In this document: piece by piece, positions 50,321 through 58,340 of the stretch
How positions within the stretch are numbered: position 1 is the stretch's first letter
How the letters are laid out: each line of letters starts with the position of its first letter
Assembly: GCF_003461955.1 (NCBI RefSeq)
Contig: NZ_QTYB01000001.1
Location: 302,332 to 366,331, forward strand
Source: Ruminococcus sp. AM36-2AA
GTDB lineage: Bacteria; Bacillota; Clostridia; Lachnospirales; Lachnospiraceae
Direction: 5' to 3'
Length of the DNA stretch: 64,000 bases
The notes under the pieces: model-generated
What the model saw: only the letters and a program-made list of their open reading frames with translations
The model's database searches: none
What the model was told of the DNA's origin: nothing
Made by a program: the position numbers and the translations under genes

Positions 50321-50556
50321 TCTCTTTTTGGTAAATCACCGCCAGTAAAAATCTGACGGTCATCTAAAACTTCCATTGCTTCATTGATTACAAAACCATT
50401 GGGATATAATTTCTTTTTCTCTATTACAAAACTATGAAGCTTATCTTCGCTTCCAAACCATTTGTACAAGTCTATTTTACCAGTTCCATTTGGATCTGGA
50501 ACAGAATACGTTAACAAAAAATTATTCATAATAATATTCTCATTTACTCTACTCAT
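50317..50556 (-). CDS. Small protein, unknown
   Basis: A 79-residue protein (M-S-R-V-N-E-N-I-I-M-N) with a D-P-N-G-T-G-K-I-D-L loop and an L-D-D-R-Q-I-F-T-G-G-D motif. Overlaps its downstream neighbour by four bases. Unrecognised. Confidence 0.5.
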   Translation of the reverse strand: MSRVNENIIMNNFLLTYSVPDPNGTGKIDLYKWFGSEDKLHSFVIEKKKLYPNGFVINEAMEVLDDRQIFTGGDLPKRD

Positions 50557-50597
50557 TTTTTCTCCTGAAACTATTCTTTCATTTAAAATTACACAAC

Positions 50598-51158
50598 CTA
50601 TTCTGATTTCTCTTTCGGAAATACATCCTCTTCTCTTACCTGATATGTGAAGAATCCCATTGAGGACGGAAGAATCCTGAAATAAAACACCTCATCATCT
50701 TCCTCTGTCCATGTTTGTTGCAAAAATATTTTTGGACAACGCTCATTCAACGCAAACTTTTCATCAGAGTCAGAGTAAATAACATAAGAACATAAATCTC
50801 CCGTATCAGTTTTAATTCTCTTCATTTCGTCATAGATAAATCTGGTTCTGACATATCTAACTATACTATATACTTGTTCTATTTTAAGATTTGGAAATAA
50901 AACTCCAATTTGCTTATAAATCTTATTCCACAGACATGTATGGTACTTACTATCTAATTCAACTGGTATGTCGATATAACCGCTGCTACGAACTGACAAA
51001 AATCGGTACACTGCATCAATTATTTTCTCATCTCTAACCGGAGGAATTAATTCTGCATCATCTGGAAAATCAAATGGCAAAAGGTTTGATTTTTCCTGAT
51101 TCTCGAGATCATGTTTTACCATGCTCAAGAACTCCTTATATCCGTATTCTTTCAGCAT
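50598..51158 (-). CDS. Unknown protein, about 186 residues
   Basis: Mostly helical, with a P-P-V-R-D-E-K-I-I-D-A-V segment and several acidic patches. A strong GGAGGTAAAATAAG site precedes ATG 51158, and the stop of the upstream gene overlaps its ribosome region. No domain recognised. Confidence 0.55.
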   Translation of the reverse strand: MLKEYGYKEFLSMVKHDLENQEKSNLLPFDFPDDAELIPPVRDEKIIDAVYRFLSVRSSGYIDIPVELDSKYHTCLWNKIYKQIGVLFPNLKIEQVYSIVRYVRTRFIYDEMKRIKTDTGDLCSYVIYSDSDEKFALNERCPKIFLQQTWTEEDDEVFYFRILPSSMGFFTYQVREEDVFPKEKSE

Positions 51159-51159
51159 C

Positions 51160-51492
51160 TTATTTTACCTCCATCTTTTCTTTGTAATCATTCAGAGCTT
51201 CCTTGAATTTTCTTTCGCAAATATTGTTTTCACAATCAATATCACTATTTAACTCAACGTCTAATTCTCTTGGACTGTAAGCACGATAACGGTTTTCAAT
51301 AAACCATTTTGCTTCTTTGATCTCATAAATAGTTTCCATGGCTTTTTTCATGCGCTCCGGCATTTTTTTTCTGCCTTTAGATTCATGAAAATTAATGCAA
51401 CTGTTTCCATACTCGATCATCTTCTTACGGATATCCTCAGCCCAGGCAATCTGTTTTGGACTGCCAACCAGTTCTGGTAATTCTTTACACAT
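51160..51492 (-). CDS. Phage protein with KQIAWAEDIR motif
   Basis: About 110 residues from ATG 51492 (M-C-K-E-L-P-E-L), selected for AAGGAG upstream. It contains S-P-K-Q-I-A-W-A-E-D-I-R, a motif I have seen in short phage proteins of Firmicutes with no known role. A lysine-rich helix follows. Confidence 0.6.
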   Translation of the reverse strand: MCKELPELVGSPKQIAWAEDIRKKMIEYGNSCINFHESKGRKKMPERMKKAMETIYEIKEAKWFIENRYRAYSPRELDVELNSDIDCENNICERKFKEALNDYKEKMEVK

Positions 51493-51590
51493 AATTATTC
51501 TCCTTTTCCAAAATGATATTTTAGTAAACATTCCACAATGGGGGCTATTAATAGAACTATTAAGATAAACATGACTTACTTAGTATATCT

Positions 51591-51935
51591 TTATTCAATT
51601 TCTGAAAACTCTGCGACTTTATCTAAGTCAAATATCACCTTGATATATCTTTGACCGTAATAGATTATTGGTACGCTTATACCCGTCGCCAAACAATGGT
51701 TACTTAAAATATTCATTACGTCTATATTTCTATTTTGATTGATACATACATATGCTATTTTCTTTCCTGTATCATCGATTCCTGAACATGTTACTTCTGT
51801 GAGAAACCCTTCGCTTTTACTATAAAGTGAAATATGCAATTCTTCACGTTGATTGTATGGGTTAATAGTTCTTGTTTTGAAATAACAATCTTTGTATACT
51901 TTTCCGTCATTTGTCGTTACTTCTAAAAATTTCAA
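51591..51935 (-). CDS. Small beta-rich protein, unknown
   Basis: A 114-residue protein (M-K-F-L-E-V-T-T-N-D-G-K-V-Y) dominated by beta strands with Thr/Ser and Asn, ending in an acidic helix. It lies between two promoter-poor gaps. No recognised family. Confidence 0.5.
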   Translation of the reverse strand: MKFLEVTTNDGKVYKDCYFKTRTINPYNQREELHISLYSKSEGFLTEVTCSGIDDTGKKIAYVCINQNRNIDVMNILSNHCLATGISVPIIYYGQRYIKVIFDLDKVAEFSEIE

Positions 51936-51951
51936 ATTAATTCACCTCGTT

Positions 51952-52167
51952 TTATTCTTCAATAATCTCTCCATCCAAATTTTTATAGCTTTCCTTATAT
52001 CCATATTCCCTAAATTTCATAGTGTCTTTACATATAGGGCAATACAGATCTTTTATATGTCCTTTTTCCCTTTGTGATCCATGTATCCTGGGCAGCGGCA
52101 TCTCCAAGCCGCACTCAGGACATACAAATAATGACATTACCATTGGTTTTCTTTTATTACATGCCAT
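51952..52167 (-). CDS. Small zinc-finger-like protein
   Basis: A 71-residue protein with C-P-E-C-G and C-P-I-C about 26 residues apart, a four-cysteine zinc ribbon (V-C-P-E-C-G-L-E-M and Y-C-P-I-C-K). The ends are basic. Likely binds nucleic acid or protein; function unknown. Confidence 0.65.
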   Translation of the reverse strand: MACNKRKPMVMSLFVCPECGLEMPLPRIHGSQREKGHIKDLYCPICKDTMKFREYGYKESYKNLDGEIIEE

Positions 52168-52182
52168 GATTCCAACTCCTTC

Positions 52183-52758
52183 CTATATTGCAGCAAAACC
52201 AAATTCTTTTAAATTTAATTTTTGTTGCCTTGGAAGATATGCAGATCCGGCTTTAATACATATTCTTTTTACCTCACGATCAGATAGCACACGAATCACT
52301 CTCATATTTCCTGCAATAATCCATTCGCCTGTCATATTTGGAGAAGTTTTATATCTGTAGAAGCCATTTACTGGTACATGATCAAGATCCGCTTTTATTG
52401 GATTAAATTTTCCATTTTTCTGAATCCCATTTTTATGGGCTTCTAAACAATAATTAATATCAGTCATATACTCGACCTCAGCCCATACAGTATCGTCTCT
52501 CATATAACATATTTTTCCATTTTCTTTTTTGCCAATATGTGAAACATATGGAACTGTATCGTTGATATGAAATCCAGGTCTAAATTTTAATGGTCCGAGT
52601 TTACTCTTTACTTTTCCATTATTTGTTCTCTGTCCGCATACAGCAATTAACCATTCCCCAATCGGAATTGAATGATCTGCATTTACATAGAGCGGAAATA
52701 ACTCTCCTGGACATGTCTTTTTTATACGAAATAATTTATATCCTATAGCTGTATTCAT
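52183..52758 (-). CDS. Conserved-type protein, unknown
   Basis: About 191 residues from ATG 52758 (M-N-T-A-I-G-Y-K-L-F), chosen because AAAGGGTGAT lies upstream; the longer frame reads through promoter DNA. It has I-P-I-G-E-W-L-I-A-V-C-G and Y-K-T-S-P-N-M-T-G-E-W segments repeated in style (W-I-I-A-G), suggesting an internal duplication. Promoter copy 16 precedes it. Confidence 0.55.
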   Translation of the reverse strand: MNTAIGYKLFRIKKTCPGELFPLYVNADHSIPIGEWLIAVCGQRTNNGKVKSKLGPLKFRPGFHINDTVPYVSHIGKKENGKICYMRDDTVWAEVEYMTDINYCLEAHKNGIQKNGKFNPIKADLDHVPVNGFYRYKTSPNMTGEWIIAGNMRVIRVLSDREVKRICIKAGSAYLPRQQKLNLKEFGFAAI

Positions 52759-52783
52759 TTTATCACCCTTTAATTTTAGTGTC

Positions 52784-52812
52784 AACATAAAATTTATTAT
52801 TAACAGTATCAA
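52784..52812 (-). promoter_or_regulatory. Conserved promoter element, copy 16
   Basis: Minus strand: TTGATA at 52807-52812, 17-bp spacer CTGTTAATAATAAATTT (the consensus form), TATGTT at 52784-52789; a TTGACA overlaps its end but the matching -10 would cover the gene's ATG. Confidence 0.65.
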
Positions 52813-52821
52813 AGCACACTT

Positions 52822-53493
52822 TTACTTGCATCTTTCATTAATATAAACCACTTTACTTTTGATATAACATTTATGACAAGATAGACAGCTTTTTGCACCA
52901 CAGTTAATTTCAATATTATTTGCTTCGATGTATTCTTTCGTATATACTGTAAATATTTTGTCAATAAATGGATATTTATTTAATTTGTTATCACATTTAT
53001 TAAGATATGGACTACTGTAAACAATCTGTAAATTGCGCGGCTTGCTTTCTCCATTATTAATTGCTTCGGCAATAATCCATGGATTTTTTGTCCATAACGC
53101 AAACTTGACATGTTTATTTCTTTTACAGATTCTAAAATAATTTACAATCTGAACTTCGTTATTTAAATCGCCAAAACTTTCGAATCTAAAAAACGCTGCA
53201 TTAATAAGAGGAATTTCTTCGTCGGTAAGTAATTTAGTAGTCAAAATTTCCGTATTCTTTTTCAAACATTTTTCTAAATTTTTATACATTTTCATCTGCC
53301 TTTGAGCATAGCAATGAGAACATACAAGATTTGAATTTTCTACACGACTTAAGCAATTCTTGTTACATAAACATGATGTTGATAAACTCTGCATACCACT
53401 CATTTTCCCAGAATGTTTTAAAGTATAATGCACTCCTGTCAATTCTTCTGCATTATCAATTGTTAGAAAAGTTTTTCTTTTTGTATTTCTCAT
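52822..53493 (-). CDS. Cysteine-rich protein resembling phage GP88 / radical-SAM-like
   Basis: A 223-residue protein with many cysteines in pairs: C-L-C-N-K-N-C and C-S-H-C-Y-A in the N-terminal third and C-G-A-K-S-C-L-S-C-H-K-C at the C-terminus. The C-x-x-x-C / C-x-x-C-Y-A layout with F-R-F-E-S-F-G-D and F-A-L-W-T-K-N recalls the GP88-type phage proteins that may hold an Fe-S cluster. It is not a standard radical SAM enzyme. Function unknown. Confidence 0.6.
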   Translation of the reverse strand: MRNTKRKTFLTIDNAEELTGVHYTLKHSGKMSGMQSLSTSCLCNKNCLSRVENSNLVCSHCYAQRQMKMYKNLEKCLKKNTEILTTKLLTDEEIPLINAAFFRFESFGDLNNEVQIVNYFRICKRNKHVKFALWTKNPWIIAEAINNGESKPRNLQIVYSSPYLNKCDNKLNKYPFIDKIFTVYTKEYIEANNIEINCGAKSCLSCHKCYIKSKVVYINERCK

Positions 53494-53522
53494 ATCATCA
53501 AATCCTTCCTATTTTATGTATT

Positions 53523-53554
53523 AAAAAAGGACCAACACAAAAATGTGTTGATCC
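53523..53554 (-). terminator. Rho-independent terminator
   Basis: Minus-strand stem GGATCAACAC/GTGTTGGTCC with a TTTTT-containing loop, followed by six T residues (53523-53528). It ends the unit of the gene at 53592-53861. Confidence 0.85.
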
Positions 53555-53591
53555 TTAACCCCATTATTTTATCTTTTGTAATTTCTCTTTG

Positions 53592-53861
53592 TTACTTTTT
53601 AGAGTGATGTGTATATTTCTTGATCTGATTTCTCTTGCATAATCGGATCTTGACGCTGTACACCCCGGCAGACACTTGAGCATAAGTCCAATCAGGTGTA
53701 ATATACGAGTTTACATAATCATAGAATGGAGCCTTCTTAATTTCCTTTAAATATCTGCAAGATATGTACTCCCTTGCCGTTTTCGTACTGTTACACCAAA
53801 TCGCCTCTGCTCTAGTCCATCCATTTTTTGTCACAATTATTAATTGTTTCACATACATCAT
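53592..53861 (-). CDS. Small basic protein, unknown
   Basis: An 89-residue protein (M-M-Y-V-K-Q-L-I-I-V-T-K-N-G-W) with a W-C-N-S-T-K-T-A-R-E segment and a basic tail. It ends 38 bases before a strong terminator and starts next to the long inverted repeats at 53.89-54.02 kb. No family recognised. Confidence 0.55.
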   Translation of the reverse strand: MMYVKQLIIVTKNGWTRAEAIWCNSTKTAREYISCRYLKEIKKAPFYDYVNSYITPDWTYAQVSAGVYSVKIRLCKRNQIKKYTHHSKK

Positions 53862-53891
53862 CTCTCTTCCATATAGTTTTTGCGTTCAATA

Positions 53892-53987
53892 AAAAAGCAA
53901 ACATTTGTTCGCTCATATGCTGAACAAATATGTTATATCACAATTATTTTTACATTGCAATATAAATCGAACATATTTTTGCTTTTT
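53892..53987. repeat. Long imperfect inverted repeat
   Basis: AAAAAGCAAA (53892-53901) pairs with TTTGCTTTTT (53978-53987) and TGTTCG (53906-53911) with CGAACA (53968-53973). The arm fills the space before the small basic-protein gene; it may be a terminator-like or regulatory structure for either strand. Confidence 0.45.
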
Positions 53988-54023
53988 ACCATAAATTACC
54001 AATTTCTATACCAATTTATGGTA
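53987..54023. repeat. 11-bp inverted repeat
   Basis: TACCATAAATT (53987-53997) and AATTTATGGTA (54013-54023) are exact reverse complements around a 15-base loop. No U-run follows on either strand, so it is more likely a protein site or RNA hairpin than a terminator. Confidence 0.5.
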
Positions 54024-54090
54024 ATGAGATGATACTTTTCTCGAACATCTATTCTCTTATACTCTAAGTCTATGTATACATTTCTTTAAT

Positions 54091-54180
54091 TGTTCCATAT
54101 ATTATATGAAATTCTTCAGGAAGCCTGTTACGATAGAAGCTACGGCTTCCTGAAGCAATATCATATAATGTTGAATTGAA
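54091..54180 (+). ncRNA. Plus-strand structured RNA, family member 4
   Basis: A plus-strand promoter (ACTCTA 54061-54066, 18-bp spacer, TTTAAT 54085-54090, then TGTTCCATAT) is followed by nested stems: ATTATATGA (54101-54109)/TCATATAAT (54161-54169) and a perfect 12-bp CTTCAGGAAGCC (54114-54125)/GGCTTCCTGAAG (54144-54155). It ends with GTTGAATTGAATAC, like the three RNAs at 56 kb. All genes around it are on the other strand. Confidence 0.6.
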
Positions 54181-54229
54181 TACTTCTTATATAAGAGCAG
54201 TGTATATCTGCAATATAAATTTTCTTTAT

Positions 54230-55438
54230 TTACTTTCCGTAGATTTCTTTCATTCTAAGACCAAAATCAAAGTGATTATCTTCGATGGTCTTTTTGAGAA
54301 AAGCAAATAATTTATAATACTCTCCAGTTTCTCCATACTGATCCGTAAGCATTTCAATAAAATATACTCCATCCAGTCCGTACATTCCATTTGCTCTACA
54401 ATTATGGAACTTTACCATATTCATTAATGTGTAATAAGATCCTGCTCCCTTGTAAGCATTTTTCCACTCTTTGCATTTCGGTGTCTCGAACGGAAGTTTA
54501 TACTGTTTTGCAAATTTAACTAATCTTTTTAATACTAAGTAAAGCTTCATATAATTTGTATCAGGTGTCATATTATAAACTACATTATATGCAACATTAT
54601 CAAATGGTATTAAAACTTTCTGATAAATATCTTCTACAAAAATATTTTTTCCACAGATCCGTTTATAAGGAGTTCCCTTACATTTTCTAATAGGAAGTTT
54701 CTCAATATATTTCTTTAATTTCGTTTTATAATCTTTAATCAAATCTACAACTACCTGATCATTGAAGAAACGTTTTCTCTTATTGAACTCTCCCATATCC
54801 CTTTCCTGCAGCTTTCCTAATACTCTGATTTCTTCGAGAATCATATCAAACTGATACATATATCCGTAGTTATCATTGAGATAAGCATCATATCCAAATC
54901 TCTTTCCATCGTAGCTTTCATAATTCAGCATACGGAACATCTGCGCCATAACCCATCTTCTGTGTAATTTTGAATTCTTAACATATCCATCAACGCAAAC
55001 CTGATTAAGTAACACTTTTTCGTCTGGAGTAAGAGCAGAATTGGTTTTGATATTATTTCCATCTCCATCAAATACGGGAACTCCATTTTCATCAATAGTA
55101 ATATTGATCTTAGCTCCAGGCTGCAGTCCCTCCGGAAGAGAGATGCTGAAATATTTACCAGTGTTCATTCCGGCTGCCTTTAATGCTGCTACTCTGTTTT
55201 CCTTGTTATTCTTTCTGTTGTTCATCATATCCTTATTCTCCTTTTTATTTGATTTTTCTTCAATATATCTCCAACCAGCTACATAAGCATCTGTATAATT
55301 GCGCCATATGCAATTTCCATATTTCCCTTTTATCATCATGTCTTCCCTGATTGTTCCGTCAGTCATAATGATTTCTACTATCTCGTATAATGGTGGACGA
55401 TTTCCATCAATTGTATAATTTCTAATCCATTCTGACAT
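54230..55438 (-). CDS. Large phage protein, unknown
   Basis: A 402-residue protein. The N-terminus (residues 1-65) has a W-I-R-N-Y-T beta part ending W-R-Y-I-E-E-K, then a K/N-rich linker, then a helical domain with repeated Y-G-Y-M-Y, C-K-E-W-K-N-A and Y-Y-T-L-M-N segments. No catalytic motif is recognised. It has its own promoter copy (55463-55491), so it starts a unit and may be a regulated accessory factor. Confidence 0.55.
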   Translation of the reverse strand: MSEWIRNYTIDGNRPPLYEIVEIIMTDGTIREDMMIKGKYGNCIWRNYTDAYVAGWRYIEEKSNKKENKDMMNNRKNNKENRVAALKAAGMNTGKYFSISLPEGLQPGAKINITIDENGVPVFDGDGNNIKTNSALTPDEKVLLNQVCVDGYVKNSKLHRRWVMAQMFRMLNYESYDGKRFGYDAYLNDNYGYMYQFDMILEEIRVLGKLQERDMGEFNKRKRFFNDQVVVDLIKDYKTKLKKYIEKLPIRKCKGTPYKRICGKNIFVEDIYQKVLIPFDNVAYNVVYNMTPDTNYMKLYLVLKRLVKFAKQYKLPFETPKCKEWKNAYKGAGSYYTLMNMVKFHNCRANGMYGLDGVYFIEMLTDQYGETGEYYKLFAFLKKTIEDNHFDFGLRMKEIYGK

Positions 55439-55462
55439 ATAAGTTATCCTTTAAATATCGTT

Positions 55463-55491
55463 TGTATAAAATTTATTTTTAATAGTATCAA
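55463..55491 (-). promoter_or_regulatory. Conserved promoter element, copy 17
   Basis: Minus strand: TTGATA at 55486-55491, 17-bp spacer CTATTAAAAATAAATTT, TATACA at 55463-55468; its start lies 25 bases before the 402-residue gene. Confidence 0.7.
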
Positions 55492-55495
55492 ATTA

Positions 55496-55984
55496 TCATT
55501 TAACATCAATCCACTCTCTCATGATAATGAGATCTTTGTCTTTTCCCTGATAATACCAATGGCCACCCATAATCTCATCGTCCCATACAAGATATCCAGC
55601 AAGAGAAGCGCACAAAATAAAAGCTTCAAGTTTTGCTTTTGCAATATCTCTAGGATCTCCGGTTACTCTCTGTTCCATTGTCAATTCTTCTTCCGGCAGA
55701 GCTTTGAAATATGATTTATCTCTAAAGCTTTCAGTTTCCTTTGATGGATTCGAATATTTGTAATTACGGTATAAATTTTCAATCACTTCAAGACAATATA
55801 AAGTAGCTTCTTTCTGTGTTTTAAATTGCTTGTCTAAAATAATCAAATTTTCATTTGAATCATATTCTCCGTTTTTTACAAAATATGATCCTCCATTTCT
55901 TATGGATTTCTTTTTTAAATCTACTTTGAAAATACAATTTCTGTTAATGTCGATAAGTTTTAAAAGTTTAGTATATATCGTCAT
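55496..55984 (-). CDS. Unknown protein, 162 residues
   Basis: Mixed alpha/beta protein (M-T-I-Y-T-K-L-L-K-L-I-D) with L-D-K-Q-F-K-T-Q-K-E-A-T and an E-A-F-I-L-C-A-S-L helix ahead of G-G-H-W-Y-Y-Q. It stops four bases before promoter copy 17. No family recognised. Confidence 0.5.
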   Translation of the reverse strand: MTIYTKLLKLIDINRNCIFKVDLKKKSIRNGGSYFVKNGEYDSNENLIILDKQFKTQKEATLYCLEVIENLYRNYKYSNPSKETESFRDKSYFKALPEEELTMEQRVTGDPRDIAKAKLEAFILCASLAGYLVWDDEIMGGHWYYQGKDKDLIIMREWIDVK

Positions 55985-56040
55985 ATCTGTTTCCTTTCTA
56001 TTTCCTTATCAACTCTGTATTCATGGAATATTTCTATAAT

Positions 56041-56140
56041 CGTTTCATATTAACCAGATTCAGGATGACTCAAGGCGGCGGACGTGAAGTGATAACGAAA
56101 TGATCCGCCGCTGAGTCATATCTTAGCGGGTTAATTGAAC
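56041..56140 (+). ncRNA. Plus-strand structured RNA, family member 1
   Basis: Promoter on the plus strand: ACTCTG 56012-56017, 17-bp spacer, TATAAT 56035-56040, then CGTTTCATAT. Stems: ATTAACC (56049-56055)/GGTTAAT (56129-56135), ATGACTCA (56065-56072)/TGAGTCAT (56112-56119) and GCGGCGGA (56075-56082)/TCCGCCGC (56104-56111). The 3' flank is AATTGAACTTCGAATAC. Opposite strand to all nearby genes. Confidence 0.65.
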
Positions 56141-56231
56141 TTCGAATACCTTGTTGATAACCGTTATTCTACGTTTTTTATTTTTCTATTTCTTTTATGT
56201 AAACTCAATATCTCTGGATCATTACTATACT

Positions 56232-56336
56232 TGTCTCATATTAAGCAGTGCATACGAAGGCAGATTCTGAGGCGCTCACCCTGGTCAGGGAAGCGCCTCC
56301 TTGAAGATGCCTTCCGTTCTTGCCTGCTTATTTGAA
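56232..56336 (+). ncRNA. Plus-strand structured RNA, family member 2
   Basis: Promoter: ACTCAA 56203-56208, 17-bp spacer, TATACT 56226-56231, then TGTCTCATAT. Stems: TAAGCAG (56242-56248)/CTGCTTA (56324-56330), GAAGGCA (56256-56262)/TGCCTTC (56308-56314), GAGGCGCT (56269-56276)/AGCGCCTC (56292-56299) and an apical CCCTG/CAGGG. Same 5' and 3' flank style as member 1 but different stem sequences. Confidence 0.65.
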
Positions 56337-56409
56337 TAATAATATCTTGTTTACATTCCATTGATCTATGGATTTAATATACTCAACAATTCTAGTACAT
56401 ATCTATAAT

Positions 56410-56516
56410 CGTTTCATATATGCAGCAATGATCCTGGTAGTGGATCATGAGCCGGAACGGTAGTCCGGCGTTTGATCCATAAACAGGAGTTGATGCTGCG
56501 TAATTGAATTGAATTT
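56410..56516 (+). ncRNA. Plus-strand structured RNA, family member 3
   Basis: Promoter: ACTCAA 56381-56386, 17-bp spacer, TATAAT 56404-56409, then CGTTTCATAT. Stems: GCAGCA (56422-56427)/TGCTGC (56494-56499), ATGATCC (56428-56434)/GGATCAT (56442-56448) and GCCGGA (56451-56456)/TCCGGC (56464-56469). The 3' flank is GTAATTGAATTGAAT. Member of the same promoter-plus-structure family. Confidence 0.65.
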
Positions 56517-56552
56517 GCTTTGTATATCCTGAGTGTACTCCCATTTGATTAA

Positions 56553-56639
56553 TTACTTATTTTTCCATTCAAACCAGCATCCAATAATAGCAATAACATA
56601 TACTACTATCAGAAACACTATAGATACTTTAAATAACAA
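56553..56639 (-). CDS. 28-residue membrane peptide with TTG start
   Basis: A TTG at 56637-56639 follows an excellent GGAGGTGATAAG site, and the 28 codons (M-L-F-K-V-S-I-V-F-L-I-V-V-Y) form one membrane helix with a W-F-E-W-K-N-K end, to TAA at 56553. Small membrane peptides of this kind occur widely in phages. Coding is supported by the ribosome site and hydrophobicity only. Confidence 0.5.
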   Translation of the reverse strand: MLFKVSIVFLIVVYVIAIIGCWFEWKNK

Positions 56640-56653
56640 CTTATCACCTCCAT

Positions 56654-57067
56654 TTAAAATTCCATTCTTAATTCCCTTTCATCATGATTCATAAAATTTT
56701 CTGCATCTTTGTAGGAAAAGAATATAGCTACTTCATCATACTTTTCATCCTTGACAAAGATATTCATTCGTGTTGTATACCAATCTTTTATGTACTTTGT
56801 AATATTATTTCCGTCTGAATCATATTCGTTTTCTTGGATTACATATTCAACAACTACATAAACCGTTCCTGTATTACTTCTATATTTTAATATAGAGGTC
56901 TTGATATCATTGACAGAACTAAAATAAAATGCCATGGCATCAACAAGAGTATCAAATGATTCAATAATCTCTGGCTCCGGATCTGTAACGGTACATCCTT
57001 CAACAATTTCAGATCGATCTTTATACCTAAATTCCTTTGAACGTTTTATTACTTCGTATTTAATCAT
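56654..57067 (-). CDS. Unknown protein, 137 residues
   Basis: A 137-residue mixed protein with a beta-rich core (T-V-Y-V-V-V-E-Y-V-I) and an acidic C-terminus; starts 16 bases after the antirepressor-like gene stop. No family recognised. Confidence 0.5.
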   Translation of the reverse strand: MIKYEVIKRSKEFRYKDRSEIVEGCTVTDPEPEIIESFDTLVDAMAFYFSSVNDIKTSILKYRSNTGTVYVVVEYVIQENEYDSDGNNITKYIKDWYTTRMNIFVKDEKYDEVAIFFSYKDAENFMNHDERELRMEF

Positions 57068-57082
57068 TGTTTATAACTCTCC

Positions 57083-58279
57083 TCACTGAATAAGCAGATA
57101 TTCTACTGCGTTCTGAAATTTCTTTAAAAGCTCTTCATTATTTTCAATAAGTTCTCTCTTTGTAGACGCAGTACCATGCTTACTTGCATATCTACTTTTA
57201 ATTGTTTCCCAATTAATTGCTGGATACATTTCGCTCATTCTTTTATATACAGCTCTGTATGTTTTCATCCCCGCTATTGAACGATCATTATATTTTTCAA
57301 TGAGCGGCCGAATGATTGCTGTTGTACGATCAATACACAAATCTTTATATTTATCATATAAATCCAGAAGAGTCATCTCAAAAATAGACCTGTATGTTGA
57401 ACTATCATAAACAATATCAATAAGCGGAACTTTTCCTGTAAGATTATACTTCTTTCTATAATCTTTTGATTCCTGTTCCCACACGACTCCGTATACTGCA
57501 TTCATCTTCTTATAGATGTGGACCAAAACAGCTGTTTTATCTTTGAACTTACCGGTCTTGACCAGCTCTTCTGCGATAGCATACTGAGCGTTTTTCCATT
57601 CCTTGCATTCATCTTTTTGACTGCGACGACTTTTTGCAACAGTTTTCTCTTTTGTTTCGATTGCTGCAGACACAGAATTATTTACTTTGTCCTGGAGCAT
57701 AAGCTGCGAAAATTTACCCATATTTGTATATAACTGATCGATTTTATTATTTAGCAGAATATTATCATCAATTAACCGCTGCATTTTGTCTATCATGATT
57801 TTAATTTCATCTGAATAATCCGGAACATTTATTTCCGGAAGTTGCACCTGTAGAACATTTCCTTTTGCTTTCAGTCCTGGTTGTGTTTCCGATTCTTTAT
57901 TGAGGAACGCTGCAGCCAGTACATCTTTTGCATGGAGCTGATAATCAATTAGTTTATCTACAAAATCTGGACGTCCTGCCTTCATTGTTGGAGTGATAGA
58001 AATTTTTGCCAACCAGAGTGGAAGAAAATCAAGTTCAAGACATAAAATGTTACTATTCGCCTTATCATTTGCAAGGGGGTAAAATTTTACCCCCTTGGAG
58101 AGTACAAGATCTTCCTGTATTTTCTTACGTTCATATTTCATTCTATTTTCATTGAATCCCATTCCCTGGCATACCCATCGAACTCCGACATAGACTTTCC
58201 CTGTTTCTATTTCCTGTGCAGCTCTCAACTCAGCTCCATTAAATTCTACATCCCTTACTCGTAATTTATTTTCGCTCAT
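57083..58279 (-). CDS. Antirepressor-like protein (BRO/ANT-type N-terminal domain)
   Basis: About 398 residues from ATG 58279 (M-S-E-N-K-L-R), chosen because CGAGG lies upstream. The first 110 residues (V-E-F-N-G-A-E-L, G-V-R-W-V-C-Q-G-M-G and L-D-F-L-P-L-W-L) match the P22-type antirepressor/BRO-N fold seen in phage lysogeny switches. A coiled coil follows, then a C-terminal helical domain with Y-R-A-V-Y-K-R-M-S. It probably binds a repressor or DNA to relieve repression, a natural partner for the MrpR-like gene. It has its own promoter copy. Confidence 0.75.
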   Translation of the reverse strand: MSENKLRVRDVEFNGAELRAAQEIETGKVYVGVRWVCQGMGFNENRMKYERKKIQEDLVLSKGVKFYPLANDKANSNILCLELDFLPLWLAKISITPTMKAGRPDFVDKLIDYQLHAKDVLAAAFLNKESETQPGLKAKGNVLQVQLPEINVPDYSDEIKIMIDKMQRLIDDNILLNNKIDQLYTNMGKFSQLMLQDKVNNSVSAAIETKEKTVAKSRRSQKDECKEWKNAQYAIAEELVKTGKFKDKTAVLVHIYKKMNAVYGVVWEQESKDYRKKYNLTGKVPLIDIVYDSSTYRSIFEMTLLDLYDKYKDLCIDRTTAIIRPLIEKYNDRSIAGMKTYRAVYKRMSEMYPAINWETIKSRYASKHGTASTKRELIENNEELLKKFQNAVEYLLIQ

Positions 58280-58298
58280 TTGTTTTACCTCGTTTATT

Positions 58299-58327
58299 AG
58301 TATTAAGTTTATTATTTGTAGTGTCAA
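58299..58327 (-). promoter_or_regulatory. Conserved promoter element, copy 18
   Basis: Minus strand: exact TTGACA at 58322-58327, spacer CTACAAATAATAAACTT (two changes from the usual), AATACT at 58299-58304; it precedes the antirepressor-like gene. Confidence 0.65.
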
Positions 58328-58340
58328 AATATATTATTAT

